Source: Planctomycetales bacterium (lineage in GTDB: Bacteria; Planctomycetota; SZUA-567). From it: a stretch of DNA of 64,000 nt. Made by a program: the position numbers and the translations under genes. The stretch is from NCBI GenBank assembly GCA_025997475.1, contig BNUQ01000007.1, positions 21,312 through 85,311 on the forward strand, read 5' to 3'. The notes beneath the pieces were generated by a model. It did not search any database. It was given only the letters and a program-made list of their open reading frames with translations, and was not told the DNA's origin. Positions 44,001-52,431 of the stretch are shown here, in pieces (the stretch's first letter is position 1; the number at the start of each line of letters is the position of its first letter).

Positions 44001-47000
44001 ACCGGCAACGCGGCGATTGCCCGTTCACGATTTTCCGCCGGCGGCAAAACCGCCGTTTCGGCGAGCGTCTTTTGCGGACTTTTGCCGGTTACCGCCGCCT
44101 CGCGCGCCGCCGTCAACGCCAAGACCTGCTTTTCATTGCCGTCAACGCGCGGCGGCGCCACGCGCCAGGTTGCCGCCGACGGCGTCTGCCGATTGTGCGG
44201 CGACGACGGTTGACGTTCCGCGACCGTTGCCGCGACGACCGTAACCTCGGGCGAACGCGCGATTTTTTTCTCCGCTTCCAATTCCGCCGTGTTTGTCGCC
44301 GCGCTCGCCGCCACCGCCAGCGCGGTCGGCTCGGCGCTCGGCGACGGACGCCGGATAAGCGGCGCGGACGTCGGCGCGGGCAAACTCGGCAACGCCGACG
44401 CCGGAACCTGAAATTGCGCGTCCGCGATTTGCGGTTTGGGATTAGCCAGCGCCGCCAATTCGACTTCCGGCGACACCGCGTCCGGCGACGTCGAAAATTC
44501 CGAACGGTCATTCGCCGGCGCGGCAACCGCCGCTTCGGAATGGGTTACCAACATCGCCCGCAACGGCTCGCGCGACGGGGGCGCCGACGGGAAAAAATAC
44601 GCCGCCACAATGCCGAGCAACGGCAAATGAATCACCGCCGAGAGCAACGCGAAACGTCCGAAGCGGTTCTGCACCGCGCGGCGCAAGCACAATAAAATAA
44701 TGGCGCTACCGAGGGCGCAAAACGCCACCCACAGCCAATTGCGATGCGGCGCGGTCGGCACGGACAAAGCCGAACTTTCGAGCGGCGCCGAGCGCAGGTG
44801 CAATTCGTGCGTATAGACCCGCGCCACGATTTCCCGCGTCGGCGGGCGCGGCAATAATTCGTGCAATAACCGCGCGGTTTGCCGCCGTTCGCCAAGCGAC
44901 GGCAAACGGCTTTCGTGTCCGCTTAACGCCGTCTGCCGCTTAACGCCGCGTTCCGGCAACGAAAAATTCACCCACAACGGCGCGGTCAAATTGCCGACGC
45001 GCAGACGCGCGGGCAAGCGGTAGTCGCCGCCGGTCAAGTTTTTTGCCGGCGCGAAAGTGAACGTCAATTCGTCGTCGCCGGCGGCGATTTTTTCGACGGC
45101 GGTTTTCACCGTCGCCTGTTCGCTCGCCGCGATTTGCACCGGCGCCGGACGCAGTCCGTCGTAGGTGAAACGCGCGGTCAGCGTCGTCGTTTGTTCGGGG
45201 TCGAGGTAGCCCAAGGCAAACTCGCTCGGCGTGAGCGCCAGCGCGGGTTGTTTGACCGTCAAGGTTACCGGCAGGGCGAACGTCAAGCCGTCGGCGGTTA
45301 CTTGCAATTCGCCGCGATAGTCGCCGGCGGCGAAATCGGCGGCGACTTTTAATTTCAGCGGCACGGCGTTTTCGCCGGTTTGCAACCGGCAAAAACGCGG
45401 CACCTGCAATTGTCGCAAGACGGAAAATTCCGCGCCGTCCGCGCGCAACGTCATTTCGGTAAAGCGTAAATTGCCCTCGCGCGCGCGTCCTTCGTAAAAA
45501 ATCTTCGCCTGTCCGACGACTTCGCTTCCTGCCAGCGCGACGCCGAAATCAACCTCGCCGCGCGCCTGTTCCAACAGCGCAAAATTTTTATTCCACGCGG
45601 TAATCAGCGTTTCGCGGCGATATTGATTGGCGTGTTCCGCCTTGATTTTCACGATGCGCGCGTCGGTAAGCGGCAAGAGACCGGCATACACGCCGTCGTT
45701 GGTGTCGCCGTCGTAATGCGCCCCGTCGTCGAACAAATCAAACCGCTCGCCGCCGCTACTGACGACGACCCGACTGTTGTCCACCAACAAGCCGCGGTCG
45801 GCGAGCGTCGCGCCCAACACCCAGCCGCGCGGCGTCGCCACCGGCGGGAACACGTCGAGATAAAACGCCGTTTTCGCCGTGACTAAAAATTTCGCCGGCC
45901 GGTCGCTCTTGACGCGCGCCCGCCACAAGCCGGGCATCGGTTTGACGACGCGGCGCTCGATAAAATCGCGATGCTCGTAGTCGAGCGGCGTCGCCGTCGC
46001 GTCGGGCGGCGGCAACAGATGAAATTCGGCTTGCGGATTGTCGAGTAAAAAAGTTATTTCCTCGACCGTCGCGTCCACCGGCAAATCGATAATTTGCTCG
46101 CCGCGCAACGCCGCGCCGTAAAGCGTCGCCTGCTGTCCCAACTCCGCCGCGACATCTAAATAAATCGCCGTCAATTCGGCGCTGTCCGCCGTCCAATAAC
46201 TGCGCCCGCCGGTGGCGTCGGCAATCGCGCGCAACATTTCCTCGTCGGTCTGGTCGGACAAACCGATCGCGTAAACGGGCGTGTGTTCCCGCGCCAAACG
46301 CAAATGTTCGTCGGCGTAACGCACCGATTCGTTTTTGCCGTCGGTCAACAGCACCACGGCGGCGCGGGGACTGCCGCGCAACAAATCCGCCGCCTGATTT
46401 AACGCCTTGCCGATATTGGTCATTCCCTGCGCGCCGATGCGCGCCAACGCCGACGACAATTCCGGTGCTTGCGGCGCCGTCAAACCGGCGAGCACGCGCG
46501 GGGCTTCGTTAAACGCGACGACGGCGACGCGACCGATTTTGCCGTCGCGCGCCGCCAACTGCAAAAACGCCTCCGCCGCCCGCACCCGCTTTTTGTCCGG
46601 GTCGGTGCGCGTCATACTAAAACTCGCATCAATCAACAACACCACGTCGGTTTTTTCCGGCAGGTGCGTAACCGTGCCGACGGGAGTGACGGCGTAATTT
46701 TGCGCGGGCGCGGCGACTTCGACCAACGTCCGATAGTCGCCGTAATTTTCAAACGACGGCAACGTCCGCGCGTCGAGAAACAGCAGATTGCCGAGATTCC
46801 ACAGATATACGTTTTTCGCCGCGTAGCGGTCTTGTTTGCCCGCGTCCGGCGCGAGCGTTGACGGATAAACCCAGACGTGGAAATTGTCGGCGCGCCAGCG
46901 GTTCTGCCGCAATTCGCGCGGCACGTTCAGCGCGATTTTCACGTTGCGCGCCGCGCTCATAAAACCGCTCCGCCCGTTCAGCACTTCCCCCGACCAGTCG

Positions 47001-47056
47001 TCGGCAAAGACGGCGGCGGCGGCGAAGACGAGGAGTAGGGCGAGGAAGTTACGCAT
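41042..47056 (-). CDS. Giant VWA-domain protein with low-complexity linker
   Basis: 2004 residues. A signal peptide (MRNFLALLLVFAAAAVFA) leads to a von Willebrand A domain at about 135-310, with the metal site in VVLLIDASFSMTRTDPDKKR and VVLLTDGKNES. Beta-sandwich-like segments follow to about 750. Two membrane helices are LWVAFCALGSAIILLCLRRA and FALLSAVIHLPLLGIVAAYF (about 770-820). About 800 residues of Ala/Pro/Val/Thr-rich linker follow, including a tandem LPATA repeat. The last 330 residues form a folded domain (VNFSVGLAGTSSEQDAIRRC, FSRAEIAQLQNYLRDGGRLW) of DUF4159-like character and a beta-rich end. It is last in the TPR, MotA/TolQ, ExbD, VWA series. No Shine-Dalgarno precedes the ATG. 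Confidence 0.85.
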   Translation of the reverse strand: MRNFLALLLVFAAAAVFADDWSGEVLNGRSGFMSAARNVKIALNVPRELRQNRWRADNFHVWVYPSTLAPDAGKQDRYAAKNVYLWNLGNLLFLDARTLPSFENYGDYRTLVEVAAPAQNYAVTPVGTVTHLPEKTDVVLLIDASFSMTRTDPDKKRVRAAEAFLQLAARDGKIGRVAVVAFNEAPRVLAGLTAPQAPELSSALARIGAQGMTNIGKALNQAADLLRGSPRAAVVLLTDGKNESVRYADEHLRLAREHTPVYAIGLSDQTDEEMLRAIADATGGRSYWTADSAELTAIYLDVAAELGQQATLYGAALRGEQIIDLPVDATVEEITFLLDNPQAEFHLLPPPDATATPLDYEHRDFIERRVVKPMPGLWRARVKSDRPAKFLVTAKTAFYLDVFPPVATPRGWVLGATLADRGLLVDNSRVVVSSGGERFDLFDDGAHYDGDTNDGVYAGLLPLTDARIVKIKAEHANQYRRETLITAWNKNFALLEQARGEVDFGVALAGSEVVGQAKIFYEGRAREGNLRFTEMTLRADGAEFSVLRQLQVPRFCRLQTGENAVPLKLKVAADFAAGDYRGELQVTADGLTFALPVTLTVKQPALALTPSEFALGYLDPEQTTTLTARFTYDGLRPAPVQIAASEQATVKTAVEKIAAGDDELTFTFAPAKNLTGGDYRLPARLRVGNLTAPLWVNFSLPERGVKRQTALSGHESRLPSLGERRQTARLLHELLPRPPTREIVARVYTHELHLRSAPLESSALSVPTAPHRNWLWVAFCALGSAIILLCLRRAVQNRFGRFALLSAVIHLPLLGIVAAYFFPSAPPSREPLRAMLVTHSEAAVAAPANDRSEFSTSPDAVSPEVELAALANPKPQIADAQFQVPASALPSLPAPTSAPLIRRPSPSAEPTALAVAASAATNTAELEAEKKIARSPEVTVVAATVAERQPSSPHNRQTPSAATWRVAPPRVDGNEKQVLALTAAREAAVTGKSPQKTLAETAVLPPAENRERAIAALPVAAPTRAVPPAQKLPENNLPAAAPLAVTSLAVAPITPPRYEELAPTEMAMTLTPSVETAERELATAATAEKLPVALASAENLGATLAATPEEIQRRTSRAPANAAANTALPPEKITLPTAAPVAPMALANPVAEARLTFAPPVSTAPAGEKKSKHDRSTLTASAPPPVSTVATPLAATAVVREAVTAAENPALREPRNEENRAVAALPSPVAPSRAVEPAKIAPVEPSPVAPRTIRETLAYLPPLPPATLPRGEIPPVEPNLSASDLTRVAPLVAATGAVALPPEIIEIPAPMPTAPISTASVPTAAVSRIAVRAAALPLLVEKRETVGEKNRKNANDALPFAERSAATLPPEAPASAVVLTRAVSEVAARPQAQPATTVVAPTARLAAATSQPTVNSPATIELPSPALANAPLPPARDHLRLDNLPMDNLQLDHRRLDNLQLMATSGEPEMTTVRLAARQPERDEITLPPPPRPAAITAAPRPATVDTSVATLTLDEKHFVGDGSAAAENLAAKVMKTDYATAVPSISTGQTSVPLNVSAADAQKLVKLPPSAPSFTAATLAENSATLPTVTGGALATALPATALPATALPATALPATARRAGGVTFAALEESRESRDRYQTPPREGAVRLATARTTPTFSAPTPKVLTRGGRRGDGENSDNNQSHWTGVNFSVGLAGTSSEQDAIRRCLRQYQIEPVKVAISANELRGCGVALIAEKADFSRAEIAQLQNYLRDGGRLWLHNCGGLPLALGDGYEVETLSDDQRAAIFGVAKTGVVSGLFDRDGQLVAFADDGGEQAEFLPSVLNYWAGGNLALPATVAAISAPVWQNFSGVDAKSLPWQIEKWSNPATVGLSPDGAGGEALHLRMTGGDGTRTAVSYLAPDGTGRRVNLRGKTAHYVDVYNAGDPLPLSLSLTNRTPEGWDEFETAPVTLQRGWNRGVKFSFAPVKSRRGATAISGLADCAKITYYLHTRAAGDLLFDNLRFQ
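42205..42268. repeat. 15-bp in-frame minisatellite in the VWA gene
   Basis: CAACGCGGTTGCGGG-like units repeated four times, encoding LPATA pentapeptides in the linker. Confidence 0.85.
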
Positions 47057-47064
47057 TTTTTACA

Positions 47065-47165
47065 ATTAAAAATTAACCATTAACAATGGCGGAGTTTGAT
47101 TTTCACCTTCGCGAAGCGCACTTTCAACTTTCAACTTTCAACGGCTCACGGCTCACGGTCCACGG
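47065..47165. repeat. Heptamer-arm element with unlike arms
   Basis: Left arm ATTAAAA, ATTAACC, ATTAACA; right arm TCAACTT repeated three times and then GGCTCAC repeated. Core GGCGGAGTTTGATTTTCACC then TTCGCGAAGCGC. It lies between exbD and the VWA gene and runs into the exbD stop. Confidence 0.82.
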
Positions 47166-47568
47166 TCGCCCCCGCCGGCAAATCGACCTGTTCGATGCCG
47201 GCGGCGCGGCAGACGCTTAAAACGCTCATCACTTGCGCGTAATTGGTGTCGGCGTCGCCGCGCATCACCGCGCGTCCTTGCGGAAATTTTTCGCGCCATT
47301 CGGCTAATTGGCGCGGCAATTCCGCCAACGCCACGACCCGCCCGTTGACGACCAACGTCTCGTCGCGACGCAAATTCAGCACGATTGTCGAACTCGTCAA
47401 TTCCGTTTTCGCGCCGTTGCCCGCCGCCGGCAAGGTGACGGTCTGGTCAATTTCCGGTCGCGAAAAATTGGTTACGACCAAGAAAAATATCAACAACAAA
47501 AAAACCACGTCGATTAACGGCGTGAGCGGAATGTCGAAGGATTCGTCTGCTTGGGAGAGGGCGCGCAT
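47146..47568 (-). CDS. ExbD/TolR-family protein
   Basis: 140 residues. A short cytoplasmic head (MRALSQADESFDIPLTPLID) runs into one membrane helix VVFLLLIFFLVVTNF carrying the conserved Asp of LTPLIDVVF that responds to proton flow. The periplasmic part has the usual strands (TVTLPAAGNG, LVVNGRVVALAELPRQL, AVMRGDADTNYAQVMSVLSV). It pairs with the MotA/TolQ/ExbB protein upstream. The start is placed at 47568 since the longer frame is encoded by an array; there is no clear ribosome-binding site. Confidence 0.9.
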   Translation of the reverse strand: MRALSQADESFDIPLTPLIDVVFLLLIFFLVVTNFSRPEIDQTVTLPAAGNGAKTELTSSTIVLNLRRDETLVVNGRVVALAELPRQLAEWREKFPQGRAVMRGDADTNYAQVMSVLSVCRAAGIEQVDLPAGATVDREP

Positions 47569-47888
47569 TGTTTCAGCGGGAAGCGGGGAAACGGAAATTA
47601 ACAATTGACAATTAACAATTAACAATGGTGGAGTTTGATGGTTAAAAATCGCTTCGCGAAATTTTGATAATTAACTCCGCAATTGTTAATTGTTAAAACC
47701 ACGTCGATTAACGGCGTGAGCGGAATGTCGAAGGATTCGTCTGCTTGGGAGAGGGCGCGCATTGTTTCAGCGGGAAGCGGGGAAACGAAAATTAACAATT
47801 GACAATTAACAATTAACAATGGTGGAGTTTGATGGTTAAAAATCGCTTCGCGAAATTTTGATAATTAACTCCGCAATTGTTAATTGTT
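47501..47888. repeat. 194-bp tandem duplication of the exbD 5' end and its upstream array
   Basis: 47501-47694 and 47695-47888 are almost identical. The second copy has a truncated exbD start (same first 20 residues) that is then cut off, so it is a pseudo-start. The joint falls in a TTGTTAA repeat unit. Confidence 0.9.
47596..47696. repeat. Heptamer-arm palindrome, ATTAACA type, upstream of exbD
   Basis: Left arm ATTAACA, ATTGACA, ATTAACA, ATTAACA; right arm cut short by the tandem duplication. Core GGTGGAGTTTGATGG then AAATCGCTTCGCGAAATTTT. Confidence 0.88.
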
Positions 47889-47913
47889 AATTGTCAATTG
47901 TTAATTGTTAATT
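47790..47913. repeat. Heptamer-arm palindrome, ATTAACA type, with matched variant units
   Basis: From the core outwards both arms read ATTAACA, ATTAACA, ATTGACA, ATTAACA, so the ATTGACA variant is third from the core on both sides. The right arm has one more unit. Core as in the preceding element. Confidence 0.92.
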
Positions 47914-47919
47914 ATCCCC

Positions 47920-48666
47920 TCACGCCGCTTCCGCGCCGTCGGGTTCGGCGACAACCGTCGCGGGTTCGCTTTCGTAAAAATCGCGGTGAATGACGGCGAG
48001 CGCCCGGTCTTCCGTCAAGCGCATAATTTTTTCGACGCGCCCGCGCAACACGTGAAAAATCAACAGCAAAAACAGCGCGATAATCAAGCCGAACGCCGTG
48101 GTGTATAACGCCTGATAAATTCCGCCGGCGAACAGCGACGGGTTGCCCATTCCGCTTTCCGCCGCGCGGCGAAACGCCTCGATTAAGCCCATCACCGTGC
48201 CGAGCAAGCCGAGCATCGGGGCTAACGTCGCCGCGACGCCAATCGGACGAATGTTGCGCCGCTCGTCCCATAACGCGCGTTCCAATTCTTCCTGCACCGC
48301 CGTTTCCAGTTCGCGCCGGCTCTCGCCGCGCCGCGATAAAATCGCGGTCAGCGCCCGCCCCAACGTCGTCGCGCTCGCCTGCGCCACGCCGAGCGCGCGG
48401 TCGAAATCGTGCCGCGCCCGCGCCGCTTCCACTTGCGCGACGAGGTCGCGCGGCAAATGTTTTTTCAGCGTCAAGCCGCATACGCGCTCCAACGCGAACG
48501 TCAAACCGACCATCGAGGTCAACAACAACACCCACATCAACGACCCGCCGGCGACGAAAACTTCTTTCACCACCGCGACCGCCGACAAGTCCTCGCCGCC
48601 GAACGCCGGCGCGACGGCGGCGAACAGCGCGAGAACTAACCAACGACGGGGGAGATGGTTTTTCAT
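47920..48666 (-). CDS. MotA/TolQ/ExbB-family proton channel protein
   Basis: About 248 residues. A signal-like first helix (MKNHLPRRWLVLALFAAVAP) precedes the helices GGSLMWVLLLTSMVGLTFAL, and later GVAATLAPMLGLLGTVMGLI with FAGGIYQALYTTAFGLIIAL, the proton-channel pair of the family, and LFLLLIFHVL. Start ATG 48666 follows CCCCGGTAAAAATT. With ExbD it should form an inner-membrane motor powered by the proton gradient. The last residues (DGAEAA) precede an array. It sits between the TPR protein and exbD. Confidence 0.92.
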   Translation of the reverse strand: MKNHLPRRWLVLALFAAVAPAFGGEDLSAVAVVKEVFVAGGSLMWVLLLTSMVGLTFALERVCGLTLKKHLPRDLVAQVEAARARHDFDRALGVAQASATTLGRALTAILSRRGESRRELETAVQEELERALWDERRNIRPIGVAATLAPMLGLLGTVMGLIEAFRRAAESGMGNPSLFAGGIYQALYTTAFGLIIALFLLLIFHVLRGRVEKIMRLTEDRALAVIHRDFYESEPATVVAEPDGAEAA

Positions 48667-48690
48667 AATTTTTACCGGGGAAATTTTGTT

Positions 48691-48810
48691 CAATTAACAA
48701 TTCACAATTAACAATTAACAATTACGAATTCGGAGATTATTAAAAATTTCGCTTCGCGATTTTGATAATCAAATTCCGCAATTGTTAATTGTTAATTGTG
48801 AATTGTTAAT
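48691..48810. repeat. Heptamer-arm palindrome, ATTAACA/ATTCACA, perfectly mirrored
   Basis: Both arms read, outer to inner, ATTAACA, ATTCACA, ATTAACA, ATTAACA, then ATTACGA or ATTGCGG. Core TTTCGCTTCGCGATTTTGAT. It also encodes the final residues of the TPR protein. Confidence 0.93.
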
Positions 48811-51800
48811 TGTTCTTTGTCGTCCCCGCCTCGCGCCGACAACAATTCCCGCGCCTGCGTCGCGGCGGCGGTGTCGGTGTAGCGTTGCAAGAGGCGCTCC
48901 AAGTCCTTTTTGGCGTGGTCGAGTTCGCCCAATTTCTGCGAGGCGTCCGCCGCTTTCAGCAACGCCAGCGCCGAGATTTCCGTCCAGCCCGGATGGAACG
49001 CTTCGACCTTGCGAAATTCTTCCCGCGCCACTTTGTAATTGCCTTGCTCAAACTCGATGACGCCGAGACCGTAACGGGCTTTCGCCGCCGCTTCGCCGCC
49101 GTAATTGTTGTCTTTCGCCGCCAGAAAATACTGCCGCGCGTCCTGATAAGCGCCGAGTTTCAGCGCCGCGTAGCCCGCGCCCCAATGGGCTTCGGGCAAC
49201 CACAATTTTTCGTCCGCCGCCGCCGGTCGCGCCAAAAATTCTTTGAACGCGGTGAAAGCGTCGCCGTATTTTTTCAGTTCGAGCAAACAGTCGGCGTATT
49301 CATACAACGCGCCGCTTTTGATTTCCGCGCCGGCGGGCAACGCCGCGACCGCCTGATACAACGGCATCGCCGCCGTGAAATCGCCGTCGCCGCGCAGAAT
49401 TTCGGCGGCTTGCCACGCGCTTTCGCCGGCGAGCGGACTTGGCGCGTATTGCGCGCACACGCGGCGGAAATTTTCGAGCGCCGTTTGGCGCAAGAATCTT
49501 CTTTCCGCCGGATTTTTTTCGCTCAACCGGAGGGCGCACCAGCCGAGCCGGTAAAACGCCTTGTCCCGCAACTCCTCCTCGCCGCTTAACACCTGCCGGT
49601 AATAATCGGTCGCCCGCGCGTAGTCGCCGCGCTCGTAAAGAATTTCGCCCAAACGCAAACTCGCCGCCGCGCGTCCGCTGAAATCGGGATAATCGGTCGT
49701 CAATTTTTCCAACACGCCGACCAAATTATTTTCCAACACCCACGCGGCGTTCCGCGCCGCCAACCATTCGTCGCGCATCGCCGTCGCGGTTTCTTTGCGG
49801 TCGTCGGGCAGTTCGCGCAATTTTTTGCCGGCTAAAAATTTCTTCAGATTATTTTCGCGGGCGACGGACGCCTGCCACATCGGCTCGACGTCGCGCCAGA
49901 TAACCCAACTCAACAAATTGAGCGCCCGCGCCCGTTCCGGCTGATTGACCGGCGCTTCGATAAACGGCGCGAGAATTTGTTTCGCCGTCGCGCGGTCGCC
50001 GAGCGCTTCGGTAATTTTCGCCCGCTCAATCGCCACGCGCGGACTGTCGCCTTCGAGCGTCTGCAATTGTTTCAGCCACTCCCGCGCCGCCGCGTAATCG
50101 CCGCGCGCCGCGCGCGTCGTCGTCAGCAAATACAACGTCTCGCCGCGATATTCACTGCGCGGAAATTCTTTGAGCAACTTTTGCCACGTCGCCGCCGCCG
50201 TCTCAGAATCGCCGAGTTCGTTTTTCACCCACGCCAAGCCGAACAGCGCCGCGTCGGCGAGCGCGTCCGCCGGCGCGTTTTGATAACAAGTCAAATAATC
50301 CCGCGCCGCGTCGCTTTTGTTGCCCGTCGCGTATTCGGCTTCGGCGACGTAATACAACGCGCGATTGACCGGCGTTTGCACCTCGGACGCTTGATATTTT
50401 TCGCGGAAAGCGCTCAGGCGCATTTGCGCGTCGCGCATCGCCGTATTTTTGTCGCCGGTCTGTTGATTTGCCGCGAGCACCCCCAACACCGCGAGCCGAT
50501 ATTCGGCGTGGCGAATCAACGCCTCGGCATCACCCGAACGGGTGTCACCCGAACGGGTGTCCCCCGAACGGGTGGCGCCCGAACGGGTGGCGCCCGAAGA
50601 GGGACTAATTTTTTGCGCGGCAATTAACGCCGCGTCGTAGGCGGCGAGCGCGACCGCGTAATCGGCTTTTTTCTCGGCGGCTTCGCCCAAACGAATTTGC
50701 GCCGCCGCGACGTTGGACGCCGTCGGATATTTCTCGACCAATTGCGCGAACCACGTCGCGTCGCCGGTCATTTCGCCAAGATTAAACAACGCGCGCGCCG
50801 CCCATTCCGCGTTTTCCGCGCTTACGCCGTTCGCGGCGGCGACGCTTATGTCGGCGACGCTTGTGTCGGCGATACTTGTATCTGCGATACTTGTATCTGC
50901 GATACTTGCCAAGCGTTGCCACGCGGCAAGCGCGGCGGGCGCGTTGCCGCGCTCTTTTTCACACTCGGCAAGCAACTGCTCGGCGGGCAAACGGAATTGA
51001 TTGGACGGAAAGTCCTTTTGCAAAATTTCCAGCGCGCGCACCGCCGCGTCGTATTGACGTAGATGCGACAACGCGAGCGCTAAATGATACCGCGCGAACG
51101 GCGCGAATTTGCCGCCGCCGTCGCGGGTCAGCGCGGTTTGCAACGCTTCCGCCGCGCCGGTGAAATTTTGTTGTTTCAGCCGGATTTCGCCGAGAAACGC
51201 CGCCGCTTCGCCGGCGGTGTCGCCGCCGACGCGCGCGGCTTCGGCAAAGAATTTTTCCGCCGCCGCCAAGTTGCCCAAATCGTTCGCTTGCTTGCGAACA
51301 ATCACGCCCTGGCGCAACAGCGCCGCGCCGCGTTGCGGATGATTTTCCGGCACGGCGGCAAATTCGGCGAGCGCGGCGGCATCGGCGCCGGCTTCTTCGT
51401 AAGCGGCGCCGGCGTCAAAACGGGCTTGTCCGCTTTTGTCGGCGTCCGTGAATTCCGTCGCGGCTTGCGCGAAAAATTTCGCCGCCGCGTCCGCGTCCTG
51501 CCGCATATAGGCGCACCAGCCGCGTCCCGACGCGGTTTCGGCGCGATATTTGCCGGTGGAAAACTCCGCCGCCAACGCCGCGAAAATTTGGTCGGCGCGG
51601 GCGTAGTCGTTCTGCCAATAATAACTTTCCGCGAGGTGATACAGCGCGTCTTCGCGGCGCGGATAATCGGCGAATTCCCGCGTCAATTGCGCCAAGCGCT
51701 CGGCGGCCAGCGGATAATCGCGGCGCGCGAAGGCGAGCAAACCGGCGCTATACAGCGCGTCGGCGCGAAACGGATGCGGTTGTTTGAGGAACATGGAAAA

Positions 51801-52328
51801 ATCGGTTTGCGCGGCGGCGAACCACGCCGCCGTTTCGTCGTTGTCGGCGTCGCCGGCGGCGGTCAGCAGTCGCGCGTAACCCTCGGCGCGCCAATAGGGC
51901 GCGGTCGCCGCCCATTCGGACTGCGGATAACGGCGGGAAATTTCGCCGTAAAGTTCGATGGCTTGCGGGTAGAGCGCGGCGCGAAAATAGGCGTCGGCGC
52001 CGTAGGCGAGCGCTTTGCCGGCGAGCGGGTCGGCGGGATAGAGGCGGACGAGTTTTTCGTAGGTCTCGGCGGCGGTCTGCTCTTTTTTCAATTTGGCGTA
52101 GCAGTTCGCGAGATAAAACCACGCGGCGGGCGCGTTGGCGTCGGCGGGATGCGCGACGGCGTAGTCGTGAAATTTTTCCGCCGCCGCCGCGAACTCTTCG
52201 CGGTCGCTCATCAGCACGATGGCGTATTGAAAATTTTCATCGGCGGCGTCCGCCCACGCGGGCGCGACGCTCGCGCAGAAAAGACCGCCGGTCAACAACC
52301 AGTGATAAAATAAGGATGGACGTTTCAT
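48792..52328 (-). CDS. Large periplasmic tetratricopeptide-repeat protein
   Basis: 1178 residues. Signal peptide MKRPSLFYHWLLTGGLFCAS with cleavage near AWADAA, then TPR-like helix pairs throughout (for example AAAEKFHDYAVAHPADANAP, PAAWFYLANCYAKLKKEQTA, YPLAAERLAQLTREFADYPR, FKEFLARPAAADEKLWLPEA). This resembles the YbgF/BamD style of outer-membrane helpers. Two pentapeptide minisatellites lie in it: SIADT units near residue 480 and SGATR/SGDTR units near residue 590. GAGGAACGGCTC precedes the ATG. It is first in the TPR > MotA/TolQ > ExbD > VWA series. EQLTIHN and the stop are written by an ATTAACA array. Confidence 0.88.
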   Translation of the reverse strand: MKRPSLFYHWLLTGGLFCASVAPAWADAADENFQYAIVLMSDREEFAAAAEKFHDYAVAHPADANAPAAWFYLANCYAKLKKEQTAAETYEKLVRLYPADPLAGKALAYGADAYFRAALYPQAIELYGEISRRYPQSEWAATAPYWRAEGYARLLTAAGDADNDETAAWFAAAQTDFSMFLKQPHPFRADALYSAGLLAFARRDYPLAAERLAQLTREFADYPRREDALYHLAESYYWQNDYARADQIFAALAAEFSTGKYRAETASGRGWCAYMRQDADAAAKFFAQAATEFTDADKSGQARFDAGAAYEEAGADAAALAEFAAVPENHPQRGAALLRQGVIVRKQANDLGNLAAAEKFFAEAARVGGDTAGEAAAFLGEIRLKQQNFTGAAEALQTALTRDGGGKFAPFARYHLALALSHLRQYDAAVRALEILQKDFPSNQFRLPAEQLLAECEKERGNAPAALAAWQRLASIADTSIADTSIADTSVADISVAAANGVSAENAEWAARALFNLGEMTGDATWFAQLVEKYPTASNVAAAQIRLGEAAEKKADYAVALAAYDAALIAAQKISPSSGATRSGATRSGDTRSGDTRSGDAEALIRHAEYRLAVLGVLAANQQTGDKNTAMRDAQMRLSAFREKYQASEVQTPVNRALYYVAEAEYATGNKSDAARDYLTCYQNAPADALADAALFGLAWVKNELGDSETAAATWQKLLKEFPRSEYRGETLYLLTTTRAARGDYAAAREWLKQLQTLEGDSPRVAIERAKITEALGDRATAKQILAPFIEAPVNQPERARALNLLSWVIWRDVEPMWQASVARENNLKKFLAGKKLRELPDDRKETATAMRDEWLAARNAAWVLENNLVGVLEKLTTDYPDFSGRAAASLRLGEILYERGDYARATDYYRQVLSGEEELRDKAFYRLGWCALRLSEKNPAERRFLRQTALENFRRVCAQYAPSPLAGESAWQAAEILRGDGDFTAAMPLYQAVAALPAGAEIKSGALYEYADCLLELKKYGDAFTAFKEFLARPAAADEKLWLPEAHWGAGYAALKLGAYQDARQYFLAAKDNNYGGEAAAKARYGLGVIEFEQGNYKVAREEFRKVEAFHPGWTEISALALLKAADASQKLGELDHAKKDLERLLQRYTDTAAATQARELLSARGGDDKEQLTIHN
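50527..50598. repeat. 15-bp in-frame minisatellite in the TPR gene (SGATR/SGDTR)
   Basis: ACCCGAACGGGTGTC-like units about five times, each internally palindromic (ACCCGAACGGGT). Confidence 0.85.
50846..50906. repeat. 15-bp in-frame minisatellite in the TPR gene (SIADT)
   Basis: GCGATACTTGTATCT-like units about four times, encoding SIADT/SVADT. Confidence 0.85.
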
Positions 52329-52431
52329 TGAGCCGTTCCTCGTAAGGCAATAAAACAGAGAACGGCGAGTTTATCGGACGGAGAGGGAAGGCATCTTTAA
52401 TCGGATATAGTTCGGCGCGACGGCGTCGGTT

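Noticed and set aside
47619..47819. Small ORF starting MLIVNCQLL with the ExbD N-terminus
   Set aside because: The start is coded by heptamer units and the frame stops soon after the duplicated segment; it is a product of the tandem duplication, not a gene.
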